Assembly (NCBI RefSeq): GCF_000003815.2
Contig: NC_049993.1
Span: forward strand, 19,562,702-19,626,701
Length of the DNA: 64,000 bases
Reading direction: 5' to 3'
From: Branchiostoma floridae
Lineage: Eukaryota; Chordata; Leptocardii; Amphioxiformes; Branchiostomatidae
In this document: positions 12,001-20,644 of the stretch, one piece after another
Layout: each line of letters opens with the position of its first letter
How positions within the stretch are numbered: position 1 is the stretch's first letter
Notes under the pieces: generated by a model
Database searches by the model: none
Seen by the model: the letters and a program-made list of their open reading frames with translations, nothing else
What the model was told of the DNA's origin: nothing
Program-made: the position numbers and the translations under genes

Positions 12001-13174
12001 TCAACAACATGTACTGGTCTACAATGCCTATGCCTGTAGTATAAAGGCTACTAGTATAGGCTATACATACTCACCAGGGCTGCATGAGAGACTTGGCCTG
12101 AGCGAAGCGACAGTTGAGAAACAGATCCAGCCCCTCGATGGCCTCCGCTATGGCTGTGGGCAGGTCCATCTGGGTCAGGCTGGGAGAAGGAAGAGATGGA
12201 AGAATAAATGAAATTGTCACCCATGGATTGATGGAATCAACGTACATTTGTATACACAGCCCAATGTATGAGGGAGCTTTGGACGTTAGCCTCAATTGTC
12301 CAACCTTTATATGTAAAAGAACCCAACACATTTATCAAGAAGAGAGCTAGGGGTGACCCGGTGTGATTGGTCAAAAAGTGGAGATGCTTTCAAGAGCTAC
12401 TTGAAAAGTATATCAAACTTTTGAAAGGATGGAAGCATAAGAGAAATCAACTTCATAAGATATATATTCCTAAGTAGAAGTGTTTGATGCATATGTACTT
12501 ACTTGTTGACCCTGTCCACTGCATCTTCAAACTGTGAGGGAAGAAAAAAGGCAATNNNNNNNNNNNNNNNNNNNNNNNNNNNNNNNNNNNNNNNNNNNNN
12601 NNNNNNNNNNNNNNNNNNNNNNNNNNNNNNNNNNNNNNNNNNNNNNNNNNNNNNNTAGTAGGGATTTATGCAACATGGAAGTTAGAAAAACGGTATTCTT
12701 AGACTAAGATGTATGAAATACACATGAAGCTATGTCACATGAAAATCAGCTGACATTACGAAGCCAGGTTATTAGACATCCTGATAATAGAATATGCCAA
12801 GTGATAGTTACCAAACCAATATGACCAGACTTTGAAAACGGACGGACGTTTTGGACAGCATCTGCTGACGGTCTGTCATCAGTGCACTGATGCAGATGCC
12901 GTCAGAAGCGAAGCAAATTTAGTAACGATTATTTGGCGTATCACTCGGCATTCGTTAGTAATTAAGTTAACGGTACAGTCATGATTGCAAACGTTAGGCT
13001 CTCTTCCCAACGTCTACTTGAATGTTACACTCTTCCCTTCTCAGACAGGTTGCCAGGCAACGGCGTGTAAATAGACGGCATCCTTACCTGACAATCTTGC
13101 TCTTCCTCGCTGCTTGAGTCGTTAGTGGTCAGTCCTTCCCCCAAACCACTCGGACTGGTCGCTCCTTCGGCCAT
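1..13174 (-). CDS. TTC39: TTC39-family tetratricopeptide repeat protein (3' end outside window)
   Basis: Spliced minus-strand gene of the TTC39/Iml2 family of TPR proteins; the vertebrate members' molecular roles are only partly known. Coding exons in transcript order: 13174-13088 (ATG at 13174), 12531-12503, 12179-12075, 11776-11701, 10979-10924, 10368-10298, 9354-9287, 8706-8642, 7932-7833, 7124-7069, 6333-6225, 2829-2762, 1808-1587, 1216-1128, 834-720 and 94-1 (incomplete). All have AG/GT borders and consistent phases. Recognisable family stretches are MYQRAAF..., FHHLCYWELMWC, YAECLLQRACLTF, KLLEFVGFSGNK and ELIYVWNGF. The N-terminus is acidic and Ser-rich (NDSSSEEEQD). The 100-N gap lies in intron 1, so a missed small exon is possible, although exons 1 and 2 join in frame. 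It is divergent from Asterix, hosts a TRIM-NHL gene in the 6225-2829 intron, and several exons have truncated tandem copies. Confidence 0.9.
141..179 (-). repeat. Truncated duplicate of the TTC39 ELIYVWNGF exon
   Basis: About 39 bp repeat the acceptor and first 13 codons of the exon at 94-1 (same peptide, ELIYVWNGFTILG) with silent changes, then the copy stops with no donor. It lies directly upstream of the real exon in the transcript direction. It is probably non-functional, or a decoy acceptor. Confidence 0.75.
284..540 (+). mobile_element. tRNA-derived SINE
   Basis: The head at about 289-352 looks like a tRNA gene: an A-box-like TAGTTCAGTGG, then GAGTTTGATTCC as a B-box. The body (including a tract with ACAATGAATC) recurs at 32190-32450 and 61755-62490. 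The 3' end is approximate. Confidence 0.6.
1858..2500 (-). repeat. Tandem array of truncated TTC39 exon copies
   Basis: Upstream (in transcript direction) of the complete 222-nt exon at 1808-1587 lie four more copies of its 5' part: about 1963-1858, 2127-2026, 2272-2182 and 2417-2318. A sixth, decayed remnant without acceptor lies at about 2500-2463. Each full copy has a pyrimidine-rich acceptor followed by codons for GALFLFFAGRMAEVRGNVPE and on to about AQSEW, then turns into intron-like sequence with no clear donor. Acceptor spacing is 145-164 bp. Copies differ mostly at silent or conservative sites. Only the 1808-1587 copy continues into FHHLCYWELMWC and has the donor. Confidence 0.85.
2830..3682. 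other. TTC39 intron with upstream region of the nested TRIM gene
   Basis: No exon is recognisable besides a LINE-tail fragment near 3040-3230. The last few hundred bases are the upstream region of the TRIM-NHL gene. No convincing TATA box is seen. Confidence 0.5.
3040..3230 (+). mobile_element. 3' fragment of a non-LTR retrotransposon with C2H2-like finger
   Basis: The plus frame reads LPCTKCSRLFRTTLGLSSHM then RHRH, a C-x2-C...H-x3-H finger of the kind that ends many non-LTR ORFs. It ends in a (GAT)n tract at about 3207-3228, as expected of a LINE microsatellite tail. The rest of the element is absent. Confidence 0.5.
3683..5833 (+). CDS. TRIM-NHL protein (RING, B-box, coiled coil, NHL), intronless, nested in TTC39
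   Basis: A 716-residue single-exon ORF. The RING C3HC4 ligands are C18, C21, C33, H35, C38, C41, C54 and C57. The B-box2 ligands are C104, H107, C116, C119, C124, C127, H132 and H135. A coiled coil spans about 140-235 and a Pro/Ser/Thr-rich linker about 265-445. NHL blades fill about 447-716, with FGGLGSGTGQFNSPHGV and repeated VADCENYRIQVF-type motifs. Known TRIM-NHL proteins are RING E3 ubiquitin ligases whose NHL propeller binds RNA or protein partners; ligase activity here is inferred from intact zinc ligands. The start is the first ATG before the RING, preceded by AATAAA-like AT-rich sequence. Lack of introns and opposite orientation inside a TTC39 intron suggest retroposition or a compact lancelet-type TRIM expansion. 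Confidence 0.93.
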   Translation: MAAAPSSLGEQISEELKCSICLELFTRPKVLSCQHTFCHDCLVRLAGWKTTFQCPNCHQQVELPPQGVAGLPDNHLVTSLCERLQNQATLSGETREEPQSGNRCSFHPTEVLRMYCKQCQMPVCEQCIEAAHDGHRTTTIKKAAQEKISTVQALINEGRNILESYCSFLRNLGEKERRLNEKKQQTDNDIIQSYYALLAEAEENHRKDLAKIQTERDRVLADVNELSAACDQAEQEMQEGGVDFLSQETILTEVVGRYRGKAAPTPVQTQPAVFQPTDTPVLTLGHILGLVTVPESVSSSPSQAASTVPNSTQEGHHRPETFAREGLGTDTLDITSLTFPPIPAASASINDELLQVFSGKNKKKRTRRKALTTSNIATEGTGYHPDNQRQDGFQPADNPELALGHATVQSLSSKPMIAPRPRNIAARGTGHHPGNQMQGNHRPLQNVTFGGLGSGTGQFNSPHGVIVSDKEVFVADCENYRIQVFTLQGTFVRQFPTVVSGDEEMYPHDVAMGGEGNPWVVGNTESAEFAVQYTKQGRVWRILNLQKTGRHRGVAVDTRRNHILITQITGDEENLNGEVLVFRPDGTLVRTVGQELGMVYPQYITVDGEGNILASDWSNHCVYMYNEDGQFMFWFGGEGSGEGQLLNPQGICTDGEGNIIMADCGNSRVEMFDKTGRFLKHIATDLEKPWAVAMATQGQAMVTDTVRHKVSIFPTI
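6058..6063 (+). terminator. Poly(A) signal of the nested TRIM gene
   Basis: AATAAA 225 nt after the TRIM stop codon. It is a likely 3' end signal before the next TTC39 exon begins at 6225. Confidence 0.55.
6415..6452 (-). repeat. Truncated duplicate of the TTC39 AFGLSQLQLG exon
   Basis: Acceptor plus about 38 nt encode YGLSQLQPG, matching the head of the exon at 6333-6225 (AFGLSQLQLG). The copied block extends upstream through the shared CTCCATTCT tract. There is no donor. Confidence 0.75.
7971..8171. mobile_element. MITE with about 45-bp terminal inverted repeats (copy 1)
   Basis: The left end, AGTTCACCTTTATCCG..., is the reverse complement of the right end, ...GGATAAAGGTGAACT. The inner arms GGTAACCTATATC and GATATAGGTTACC also pair. 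There is no coding capacity. A second copy sits 190 bp away and a half copy at about 38740-38776. Confidence 0.85.
8359..8554. mobile_element. MITE, same family (copy 2)
   Basis: Same terminal inverted repeat as 7971-8171 (AGTTCACCTTTATCCG at left, GGATAAAGGTGATCT at right) with a different core. It lies in the same TTC39 intron. Confidence 0.85.
9640..9850 (-). mobile_element. tRNA-derived SINE (second family)
   Basis: Read on the minus strand it begins GTGGCACAGTGGCAGCG, then GAGATTGAACCC as a B-box-like motif, then a body with CCCTTGGGAAAGGCAC. The same body recurs at 29990-30245 and 59285-59505. Confidence 0.6.
9855..10265. mobile_element. TIR element with CCGGTAC-rich ends
   Basis: The left end AGGGCTGAGTATCGGTAC pairs with the right end GTACCGGTACCCATCCCT as inverted repeats of about 18 bp. 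The inside carries repeated GGACCTGAACC-type motifs in both orientations. No ORF, so probably a non-autonomous DNA transposon. Confidence 0.7.
10427..10453 (-). repeat. Possible duplicate of the TTC39 RYRRRE exon
   Basis: A short acceptor-exon-donor-like unit (TGTACAG then ATAGAACAGAAGAGAG, ending before GTACAT) resembles the exon at 10368-10298 about 60 nt away. It is shorter and more diverged than the other exon duplicates, so the call is tentative. Confidence 0.4.
10522..10874. mobile_element. CAGGGCTC-ended TIR element rich in GCAGGT (copy 1)
   Basis: The ends AGGGCTCGAAATACC and GGATTTTGAGCCCT are inverted repeats, and many CACCTGCA/TGCAGGTG words lie inside. Related copies are at 45995-46193 and 61142-61465; this one is in the opposite orientation to those. 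Confidence 0.75.
11064..11371. mobile_element. pogo/Tigger-like MITE with TA target site (308 bp)
   Basis: The ends CAGTCAAACCTGGCCAAG and TTAGGATAGGTCTAACTG are imperfect inverted repeats flanked by TA on both sides. The core is a CAAC/CCAA-rich tract. No ORF. Confidence 0.7.
11487..11675. mobile_element. pogo/Tigger-like MITE with TA target site (189 bp)
   Basis: The ends CAGTAGAAGCCGCTTAATTG and CAATTAACTGGCTTCTACCG are inverted repeats flanked by TA dinucleotides. No ORF. Confidence 0.75.
12556..12655. other. Assembly gap (100 N)
   Basis: Exactly 100 N, a conventional gap placeholder of unknown true length, inside TTC39 intron 1. Confidence 0.99.
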
Positions 13175-13942
13175 GGTCAGCAGTGGGCGGGAACCTGGAC
13201 TATAGAAACTCTTATCTTTCCGGGCACATCGTTTTCTCGTCAAGCCCGGAGTTCGGTTTCGTTCGTTTGTCGGACAGTTGATCTGGAAATCCGTGCCGAT
13301 GTAGTGTTGGTTCAGGGAAAGATATAGTTCCACTGGTTGTAAGAAGGCGGGTAGGGTTATGAACCATCTTCGGATGTACTGTACCGTACCGGGATATCCC
13401 TTGGACTTCCCGACATGAACAAGTACGGGGGACCAGGAATCGTTTTATCCCTTTACTGTTCAAAAAGTGTGAAAAAACTCTTATCCGAATACACTAAATG
13501 ATGTTATATAACTGTAGAAAATACAATTAATATGTAAGTATTATTTTGTTTTAAAATGTTAAAAGTATTTCTTCTAGAAAATTATAATTTCACCTGCAGC
13601 ACAGTGAGATCGTCTAGGGTCGTCTGAGGTCATTCGAATCTTTGTCAGTAGCATCCAAACAACATTTGTATCTAAAGATCTTATTTACAACAATGTAACA
13701 TATGGGTTAGCAACTTTAAAATATTCTAGTTGTGAAAAAAATATACTGTTTAATACTGTTATTACTTGTCTTTCTTTCAGAGCCCAATGTATTATTAGAT
13801 TATCATATACTTTGCGTTTAAATGCTATCAAATGTGATGGAAAGAAAGAAAGCGTGATTCGTATGTTCTCTGATTGTCCGTCTCCAAAACAGGATTTTCA
13901 GCAACTTTTCTCCCCTATAGCAGTCCCAGACGATAGCGAAGC
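13175..13942. promoter_or_regulatory. Divergent TTC39/Asterix intergenic region
   Basis: The two start codons are 768 bp apart and transcribed away from each other, so a shared or back-to-back promoter is likely. No TATA box or CpG-dense core is obvious. The central part (about 13480-13760) is AT-rich. Confidence 0.5.
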
Positions 13943-16900
13943 ATGTCAGCAGCGGCCAACAGCTCGGCTGACCCGAGAAGACCCAACAAAGTCGTCAGGT
14001 GAGGCCGCTGGAAATGTTTTAGCATGTGTATGTGGGGAGGGGGGCAGGCCTCATAAATATTGTTCACATTCATAAATGTACATCATATTTGTGGTTATAA
14101 CCTGTCTAGGATAACTTTTGGCGTGGGATGAAAGTACATTTTAGTATTCTAGTAGGGGAACGGTAACTATTTATGTAAGCATGTTTGCTAGGCCTCAAAT
14201 TTAGACGATCTTCATCGAAAATATATAACTAGTGTACTAGACTTAATGATCTTGTCTGATCCTGTCAGGATTAAGCACATGTACACCCTAGCGCCAGTAG
14301 GCACGTCCGACCACTGTGTAGTAGTCTGTAAACTCAACTTATCTTTACCTAGCAAATGTATCAAGCGCCATGTATGGCTGTACAATAGGGCTAACTTCGA
14401 CTTGTTTAGACATGAGCTAAGTAAGGTTAACTGGCAGAGTTGTATGATAGGCTCAGTAGATGACAGATGGGACAGCTGGAAGCAAAAATTCCTCAACATT
14501 GCAAAACACACTATCCCAAACAAAATGGTCAAAGCCAACTCCAAATCCCACAAGCCCTGGGTCACCCCAGACCTTCTTGAGCTTATACAACATAAGACAG
14601 ATCTGTACCGTGAGTACAAATTCTCACGATCTCCAGAGGACTGGAAAATCTACACTAACTGTAAGAACAGGCTCACCTCAGAGCTTCGCAAAGCTGAGCG
14701 TGAGTACTATGAAACCATCAGTGACACCTGTAAGAGTCCAGACGCCTCAAAGCTGCTCTGGTCAGTTCTTAACAAGCTTACTGGCAAAGGAAGCAGAGGC
14801 ATACCAACGCTCTCTAACGAGGGTCTACTAGTCGACAAAGACAAAGACAAAGCTGAACTCCTAAATAAAATATTTGTAAACATCACCAAAGACTGCAACC
14901 ACCCTGACAGGACAAAGAAACTACCAATACTTACCTCCAAGCAGTTTACATCACTCCAAGTCACTTCAGAGGAAGTTCTAACCGTGCTACAGAGTCTCCA
15001 AGTGAACAAAGCTCCGGGACCTGACGGCATCCCAAACAGATTACTCAAGGAGGCTGCGCCTGAAATCTGTGACTCGCTACGGTGCCTATTCAACAACTCC
15101 CTGGCGACTGGACTATTCCCCACAGAGTGGAAGCAGAGCAATATAACCCCTGTATACAAAAAGGGCGACAAAACTGACCCCTTCAACTATAGACCAATAT
15201 CCCTGCTACCAACAGTAGCTAAGGTGATGGAACGGCTCGTGCACAACCACCTGTACAGCTACCTGGAAGATAACAACCTTCTACATAGCCACCAGTCAGG
15301 CTTTAGAAAGGGTGATGGAACCGTCCTTCAGTTAGTTCGACTTGTACATGACTGGGCCAAGTCGATAGATGACCCTAACACCTCCTGCACAGCAGTGGTT
15401 TTCTTAGATGTTAAGCGAGCTTTCGATACAGTTTGGCACCAGGGACTGACATACAAGCTTACGCGCTACGGACTGGGGGGACCTCTACTACACTGGTTCC
15501 ATAGCTACCTAACGGGAAGGCAACAAAGAGTTGTCATAAACGGTGTGACCTCATCCTGGGGTTCAACGGCAGCAGGTGTACCTCAAGGCAGTATACTGGG
15601 ACCTTTGTTGTTCCTGCTGTACCTAAATGATCTGATGAGCCTCCCATGCAGGTCATCACTAAACTGTTTTGCAGACGACACATCTCTCTACAACTCAGCC
15701 AAGACTGTGCAGGAAGTGGCAGCCACCACAAATATAGATCTACAACTAGTATCCACCTGGTTTCTTGACTGGGGCCTCAGTTTACACCCTGATAAGTGTA
15801 AGGTAGTCTGCATAAAATCTGATCGTAACAACGTCCAGCTACCTCCTATCTACTTACTCGGGAAGATTGTGGAACAAGTGCCTTTCTACAGCCATCTAGG
15901 TGTTACCATTCACCAATCCCTCAGATGGACGGAACACGTACAGGTGGTCACAGGCAAGAGTAGAAAACTGCTAGGCCTCCTGCGCAAAGTCAGTGGCAAA
16001 CTTGGAAGACAGGCCTTAGAAACAGCATACTTTGCTCTAGTTCGACCCAAGTTGGAGTACGCGTCAGCGCTACTGGGTGACTTGGCAAGTTCAGCTAGCA
16101 GGTTGCTAGAACAGGTCCAGTACCAAGCAGGCCTTCTCGTCACAGGGGCGATGAAAGGTACTCCAAAATCTAACCTACTGCAGGAACTGGAATGGGACAC
16201 TCTAGCCACCAGACGACAGCTCAACTCACTCACCATCATGTATAACATGATGAACGGACGTGTACCCCCACATCTACAGCTGCTTACTCCGTCAACAAGA
16301 GGCGCCCAGTCTACAACACGTCTACAGCTACGTAACAACACTCACCTTCATGTTCCTCGTTGCCGGACCCAGACATTCAAAAACAGCTTTATTCCTTTCA
16401 CATCGTCACTCTGGAACCAGCTACCGCAGACAGTCAGAGACGCCCAAAGCCTCACTGATTTCAAGAGAGTTAGCAAAAAGCATCTGCTATCCACAAGGCA
16501 CCACCAAACTTACCGACGACTCGGCCCAAGGCACAGTAACATCCAAGCTGCCAGGCTACGCATGGGTTGGTGCCAACTAAACAGTACTTTGTACAAAATG
16601 AACATCAAGAGCAAACATTGTGTCTGTGGGGCTTCCTCCGAAACAGTTCAACACTACCTGCTACACTGCCCCCTGTATTCCGACCAGCGTAGCAAACTCA
16701 CCTCCACCGTTGAACGCCTTGTACAACAACGGCCTACTGTTTCACTCCTGCTCCAGGGCTCACCTGACCATGACGCTGTCACCAATAGACAGCTTTCAGA
16801 AGCACTGTGTGTGTACACGATATCTACCAAAAGATTCACTTCCAGCCGTACCTCTGTCCAGTAAATCCTTAGCTAGTTCGTACAAAAGGGATAGCTTTAA

Positions 16901-19385
16901 CTGCTTTTAATGTAAAAACTATTTTATTCTATTGCTTGTATATACATGTCCATTTTGTATTGTATATTTATATGTCTGTGGCCACGATATCAGCTTCGCT
17001 GCCTAGTGCCCGCAGTGTGTTGTCCTGTTACAACTTGAATAAAGAAAAAGAAAAAAAGAAAGAAAAAAAAAGAAAATATATAAATTAAAAATTATGATAT
17101 ATTTTTCCCACATATAAAATTGTGGGAAAATTATATATTTTGAAATTGATGTTATATGTTCTGATGTGCTTATGTCTGTCTAAATGCGATAGAACTCATG
17201 CTCTTTGTTCATATTTAAAAAAAAAAGTGACATAATTGATAGATTTCTAGACGACTCGCCCAAAGACTAACTTGCCCCAACTATTTACTACCGACTCGCC
17301 CCAAGTTAGGGGGACCGGGAATACAGGACAGCCCTTGCTTTTATGCTGTCTTTGTACAGATATATTCTGCTTGTAAATATAACTTTATATGCTAACAAAA
17401 CCTCGTCGCTTAACTTCTTTTTTTGCCCGGTATTTAGCGGCGAACTCGGGATCCGCGGGCGGGCCGGGTTGGCATGTCGGCCCGCCCGCTTTATTGATAA
17501 TTTTTGCCCGGACTGGCAGCGCTCTTATGTCACTAAAGTGGCAAGCTTTATTGACAAATATAACAGAAGTATATTAGTATATGTAACATAGTTTCATAAC
17601 AGCCTATGTGTATTAATTTGAGATACTTGAGATTACAGTGAGCGGCGCACACCCCTGGGCCGATATGCAACATATACCCGCCAGCACGCTAGCGCCCCGG
17701 CGTTGATCGGGCGTTAAATAAAAGTGTCAAACCGAAGAGAACGTTAAAATTAGAGCGACGAGATTTTGTTAGCATATAAAGTAATATCTAAAATTTGGAT
17801 ATACGTTTGTTAAAGCAGTGTAAAAGCAAGGGCTATCCTGTATTCCCGGTCCCCGTAACTTGGGGCGAGTCGGTAGTAAATAGTTGGGGCGAGTTAGTCT
17901 TGGGGCGAGTTGACCTGTTACCAATTGATAAATACCTTACCTTTATACCACATCCAGGAGAGAAGGCTTCAGCCTGTAGTGTCCTGATCTACTTTCTTCA
18001 TGTGACGTACTTTCGACACTCCCCGTGTTTGTCTAGTCTCGCCTTAAACTGATTAACACTATCAGCATTGACAACTGAATCTGGTAACGCATTCCAGTTC
18101 GATACAGCTCTGGTACTGAAGACGTGAGATCTCACTCTGGTCTTAGCCAAGGGGACTTGCAGCTTAAACCTATGACCTCTGGTAACTGACTGTTCTACCT
18201 ATGGGGAGAAGAAACTACGTGGGGGAATTAAATAAATAAAAAACATGAATGTGCTGATATATTTGTTTGTATTTTGTGAAGGTACAAGCCCCCGTCGCAG
18301 GAGCGTCTAGATGACCCCACCCCAGACTACATGAACCTGCTGGGGATGATCTTCAGCATGTGTGGGCTCATGATGAAGGTAATTTCCTCTATCTTATAGA
18401 CAAAAAAATCAGGTGTAAAATGCGAAAAAATTAGTGTCACTGGTAGTCAATTTGTAGTTTACCAAAAATGTGGGCACATGATGAAGGTAGGGCTGAACAG
18501 GACAGGTACATTTCATTTAAGAATTTCCATGATATTAATCCTCAGAGAGAGTGACATGAGTGAGTGATTGAGATCCAAGAATCATAATTAGAATTGTGAA
18601 AGAATTAATTTGCATTGAGAGTTTTTTTTACTTGAGACCCCAAAATCAGAAGCAAAAATGTTATGATAAAGCATATTGTCCCCATTTAAATTGTCCTTTG
18701 AGTCTTATTTGTGTCAGTTTTAAACTTTTATGTTCTATGGTGCTCCATTCCTAACGTGTTCATAATGGGGTTTTCTAGGTCGTAGTAAACATTGCTTGGT
18801 GTTGTCTGAGGAGGGTTATGATGTTTGTGTGTGTGTTGAGTTTCTTGTGTAATCTTCGAAGGCACTTCAACATTAACAGTGTGTGTTTCTATAAGGAGAT
18901 GAATATCATGTTAGTTCTACTTGCATGTTCCTCTTGCAGATGAAGTGGTGTGCCTGGGCTGCTGTCTACTGTGCCTTCATCAGTTTTGCCAACTCCAGGT
19001 CGTCAGAGGACACCAAACAGATGCTCAGTAGTTTCATGTGAGTTACCATGGATACTAGAATGTTCTGTCGTATTCTTGTGATTTGATATTGTATATATTG
19101 CTATGTCTTTATGTAATGTTTTGTACATAAAGAATATGGTAAACTGTGTATTTCAAGTGGAATTTGCGCAGTTTCCCTTCATTTCAAGTTTAGTCTTACT
19201 GTTATCTAAGCACATCTCTAACAATGAGATAGACGTATGGTGATTCTGCTGTTCACAAGACACCATCTTTTTGCCCTTACAAATGTTTTGACATGTTTTA
19301 TTTTCTCCCATCCTGCAGGTTGTCCATCTCAGCAGTAGTGATGTCCTACCTACAGAACCCCCAGCCCATGCAACCTCCATGGTGA
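13943..19385 (+). CDS. WDR83OS: Protein Asterix, PAT complex subunit (four exons)
   Basis: Exons 13943-13998, 18282-18378, 18940-19037 and 19319-19385 join in frame to a protein of about 105 residues. It is nearly identical to vertebrate Asterix, with [57 protein letters not shown] and [16 protein letters not shown] then stop. Asterix is a small multipass ER membrane protein that, with CCDC47, forms the PAT complex and protects hydrophilic transmembrane segments during membrane-protein insertion. Hydrophobic segments are visible in exons 2-4. Intron 1 (4.3 kb) carries a LINE and a fold-back element. Exons 3-4 are repeated at 48233-48721. The length matches the family (about 106 residues). Confidence 0.95.
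14190..17077 (+). mobile_element. Non-LTR retrotransposon, 5'-truncated, ORF largely intact
   Basis: A LINE in Asterix intron 1, same strand. The open frame begins after a stop near 14190, inside the last part of an APE-type endonuclease (APVGTSDHC), and runs through the reverse transcriptase. The 3' end after GCTTCGCTGCC... carries CTTGAATAAAGAAAAAG and a GAAA-rich tail to about 17077. Lack of frame breaks over 2.6 kb argues for a recent insertion. The clade is not assigned. Confidence 0.85.
14246..16864 (+). CDS. Reverse transcriptase ORF of the LINE (endonuclease end plus RT)
   Basis: An 872-residue frame; the methionine is internal, since the true ORF start was lost with the 5' end. APVGTSDHC at about 16-24 is the endonuclease C-terminus. 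RT motifs in order are [59 protein letters not shown], the catalytic FADD box (CFADDTSLY) and [10 protein letters not shown]. The C-terminal [20 protein letters not shown] is a C-x-C...H...C knuckle common in non-LTR ORF2 proteins. All catalytic Asp are present, so the RT could be active, but the endonuclease is missing. Confidence 0.9.
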   Translation: MILSDPVRIKHMYTLAPVGTSDHCVVVCKLNLSLPSKCIKRHVWLYNRANFDLFRHELSKVNWQSCMIGSVDDRWDSWKQKFLNIAKHTIPNKMVKANSKSHKPWVTPDLLELIQHKTDLYREYKFSRSPEDWKIYTNCKNRLTSELRKAEREYYETISDTCKSPDASKLLWSVLNKLTGKGSRGIPTLSNEGLLVDKDKDKAELLNKIFVNITKDCNHPDRTKKLPILTSKQFTSLQVTSEEVLTVLQSLQVNKAPGPDGIPNRLLKEAAPEICDSLRCLFNNSLATGLFPTEWKQSNITPVYKKGDKTDPFNYRPISLLPTVAKVMERLVHNHLYSYLEDNNLLHSHQSGFRKGDGTVLQLVRLVHDWAKSIDDPNTSCTAVVFLDVKRAFDTVWHQGLTYKLTRYGLGGPLLHWFHSYLTGRQQRVVINGVTSSWGSTAAGVPQGSILGPLLFLLYLNDLMSLPCRSSLNCFADDTSLYNSAKTVQEVAATTNIDLQLVSTWFLDWGLSLHPDKCKVVCIKSDRNNVQLPPIYLLGKIVEQVPFYSHLGVTIHQSLRWTEHVQVVTGKSRKLLGLLRKVSGKLGRQALETAYFALVRPKLEYASALLGDLASSASRLLEQVQYQAGLLVTGAMKGTPKSNLLQELEWDTLATRRQLNSLTIMYNMMNGRVPPHLQLLTPSTRGAQSTTRLQLRNNTHLHVPRCRTQTFKNSFIPFTSSLWNQLPQTVRDAQSLTDFKRVSKKHLLSTRHHQTYRRLGPRHSNIQAARLRMGWCQLNSTLYKMNIKSKHCVCGASSETVQHYLLHCPLYSDQRSKLTSTVERLVQQRPTVSLLLQGSPDHDAVTNRQLSEALCVYTISTKRFTSSRTSVQ
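17250..17914. mobile_element. Fold-back element with about 170-bp inverted arms
   Basis: The left arm contains GACTCGCCC, GGGGGACCGGGAATACAGGA and later TATGCTAACAAAACCTCGTC. The right arm contains their reverse complements in reverse order, ending TTGGGGCGAGTTGAC. The outer arms carry three spaced copies of a CTCGCCCCAA word. The core near 17440-17510 is GC-rich with GGGCGGGCCGGG and its partner CGGCCCGCCCGC. No ORF of note. Confidence 0.85.
17940..18215 (-). mobile_element. LINE C-terminal remnant
   Basis: The minus strand reads [20 protein letters not shown] and then [20 protein letters not shown], the usual C-terminal tail of CR1-like non-LTR ORF2 proteins, followed by an in-frame stop. 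It lies between the fold-back element and Asterix exon 2. Confidence 0.65.
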
Positions 19386-19489
19386 CACAGAACAGTGTAG
19401 AACAGTCTAGAACACTCTTTAGCAAATCATCAATTGTTATAATGGCACATCAAGCAAAATTTTTAAAGCTTCAAAGTTGAAACTCAATT

Positions 19490-19696
19490 CCGCCTCTTGT
19501 CTGTACTCTGCTATCTCAACCGTCGCCATAAGTTCCTGTAGGCGTTGCCACAAACCAGCTGTCAGCCAATCAGAGAATAGCCCTTTCAGTTTTCAATAGG
19601 GATCTCGCATATACAAATGTATCCTTGATATTCATAAGCAGGGCGGTCAGGAACTGATGGTGACGGTTGAGATAGCAGAGTACAGACAAGAGGCGG
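19490..19696. mobile_element. MITE with about 48-bp inverted repeats
   Basis: The left arm CCGCCTCTTGTCTGTACTCT and its continuation through CAACCGTC pair with GACGGTTG...AGAGTACAGACAAGAGG on the right. It lies just after the Asterix stop and is absent from the matching position in unit 2, so it inserted after the copies separated. Confidence 0.85.
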
Positions 19697-20314
19697 TTTG
19701 CTGGCGCCATTGGATGTCTCTGCGTAGGAGAATGAATTTCACGTGATAGCAAGCTATTTCTAGTCTCAATCCTCCTCAACTAATGGTCCTGCTTCTTTGC
19801 CTAAAAGAATGTCGATTTGGCTCATAACTGGATATAGTTTCGAGTCCCCAACCTACAGAATATGAATTGTTTAAAAGACTGTCATCTCATATTGCATGAA
19901 CTTCTGATATTTTAGTGCTTGGTTAGCTCTTGTTTAGCTAGGTTAGTTATTTAAAGCAAATAATTACAAATCCTGAAATGGAATAACACATACATTGTAC
20001 AAATGTACATGTGTGACATTACAAACCCTGCAATGCTTGTGAAAACCTCTCTTTTTAACTGAAATGAAATGCTACAGGAGAAATATCATCTCTGATTATC
20101 AAAGGTCCTACATTATATTTGAAGTTAATTTCTGTATGAATAATTATCAACATTGTATGATACCAAACAAGATGAAATGATACTTGAATGCAAGTTCATC
20201 TGTGATGGTAGTTAACATGAAAGATGAAATGATAAAAACATGAATTCTGTAAATCTGTTGCATATCTGATGAGACTAGTTGGACATACTGTGTAATCTTG
20301 GTTTGAGACTTTGC

Positions 20315-20320
20315 AATAAA
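20315..20320 (+). terminator. Poly(A) signal of Asterix
   Basis: AATAAA about 930 nt after the stop, in a block (GAGACTTTGCA...) conserved in unit 2, where AATAAA lies at 49389-49394. Confidence 0.5.
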
Positions 20321-20644
20321 TAAATACATTACCCCCACTATTTAGATATGTCTGATGTCTATTTCCATTATATCCATTAATACAAGAGTTGCAGTGTGAA
20401 TGTTTTTACATTTTTATTCATATGTACAATACATGCCAATTTGTCAATGCAAACCTGACTGTACTATGCAGTGTATCCTCAAAAATGTATTTCTTGGAAT
20501 GTAACCCGGCTAATTGAATGCATGAAGAATACCATGCAAATGTTCTGAGATACTAACATACATGCGCACATTGCCAGACGCCCACATCGTCAAGCATCTT
20601 GACTGCAACATAATAGGATAATCAGGTACAGGTCATAAGTTGAC

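Noticed and set aside
13812-14075. 87-codon ORF across the Asterix start
   Set aside because: Different frame from the conserved Asterix start at 13943, no family resemblance, and it runs through the splice donor.
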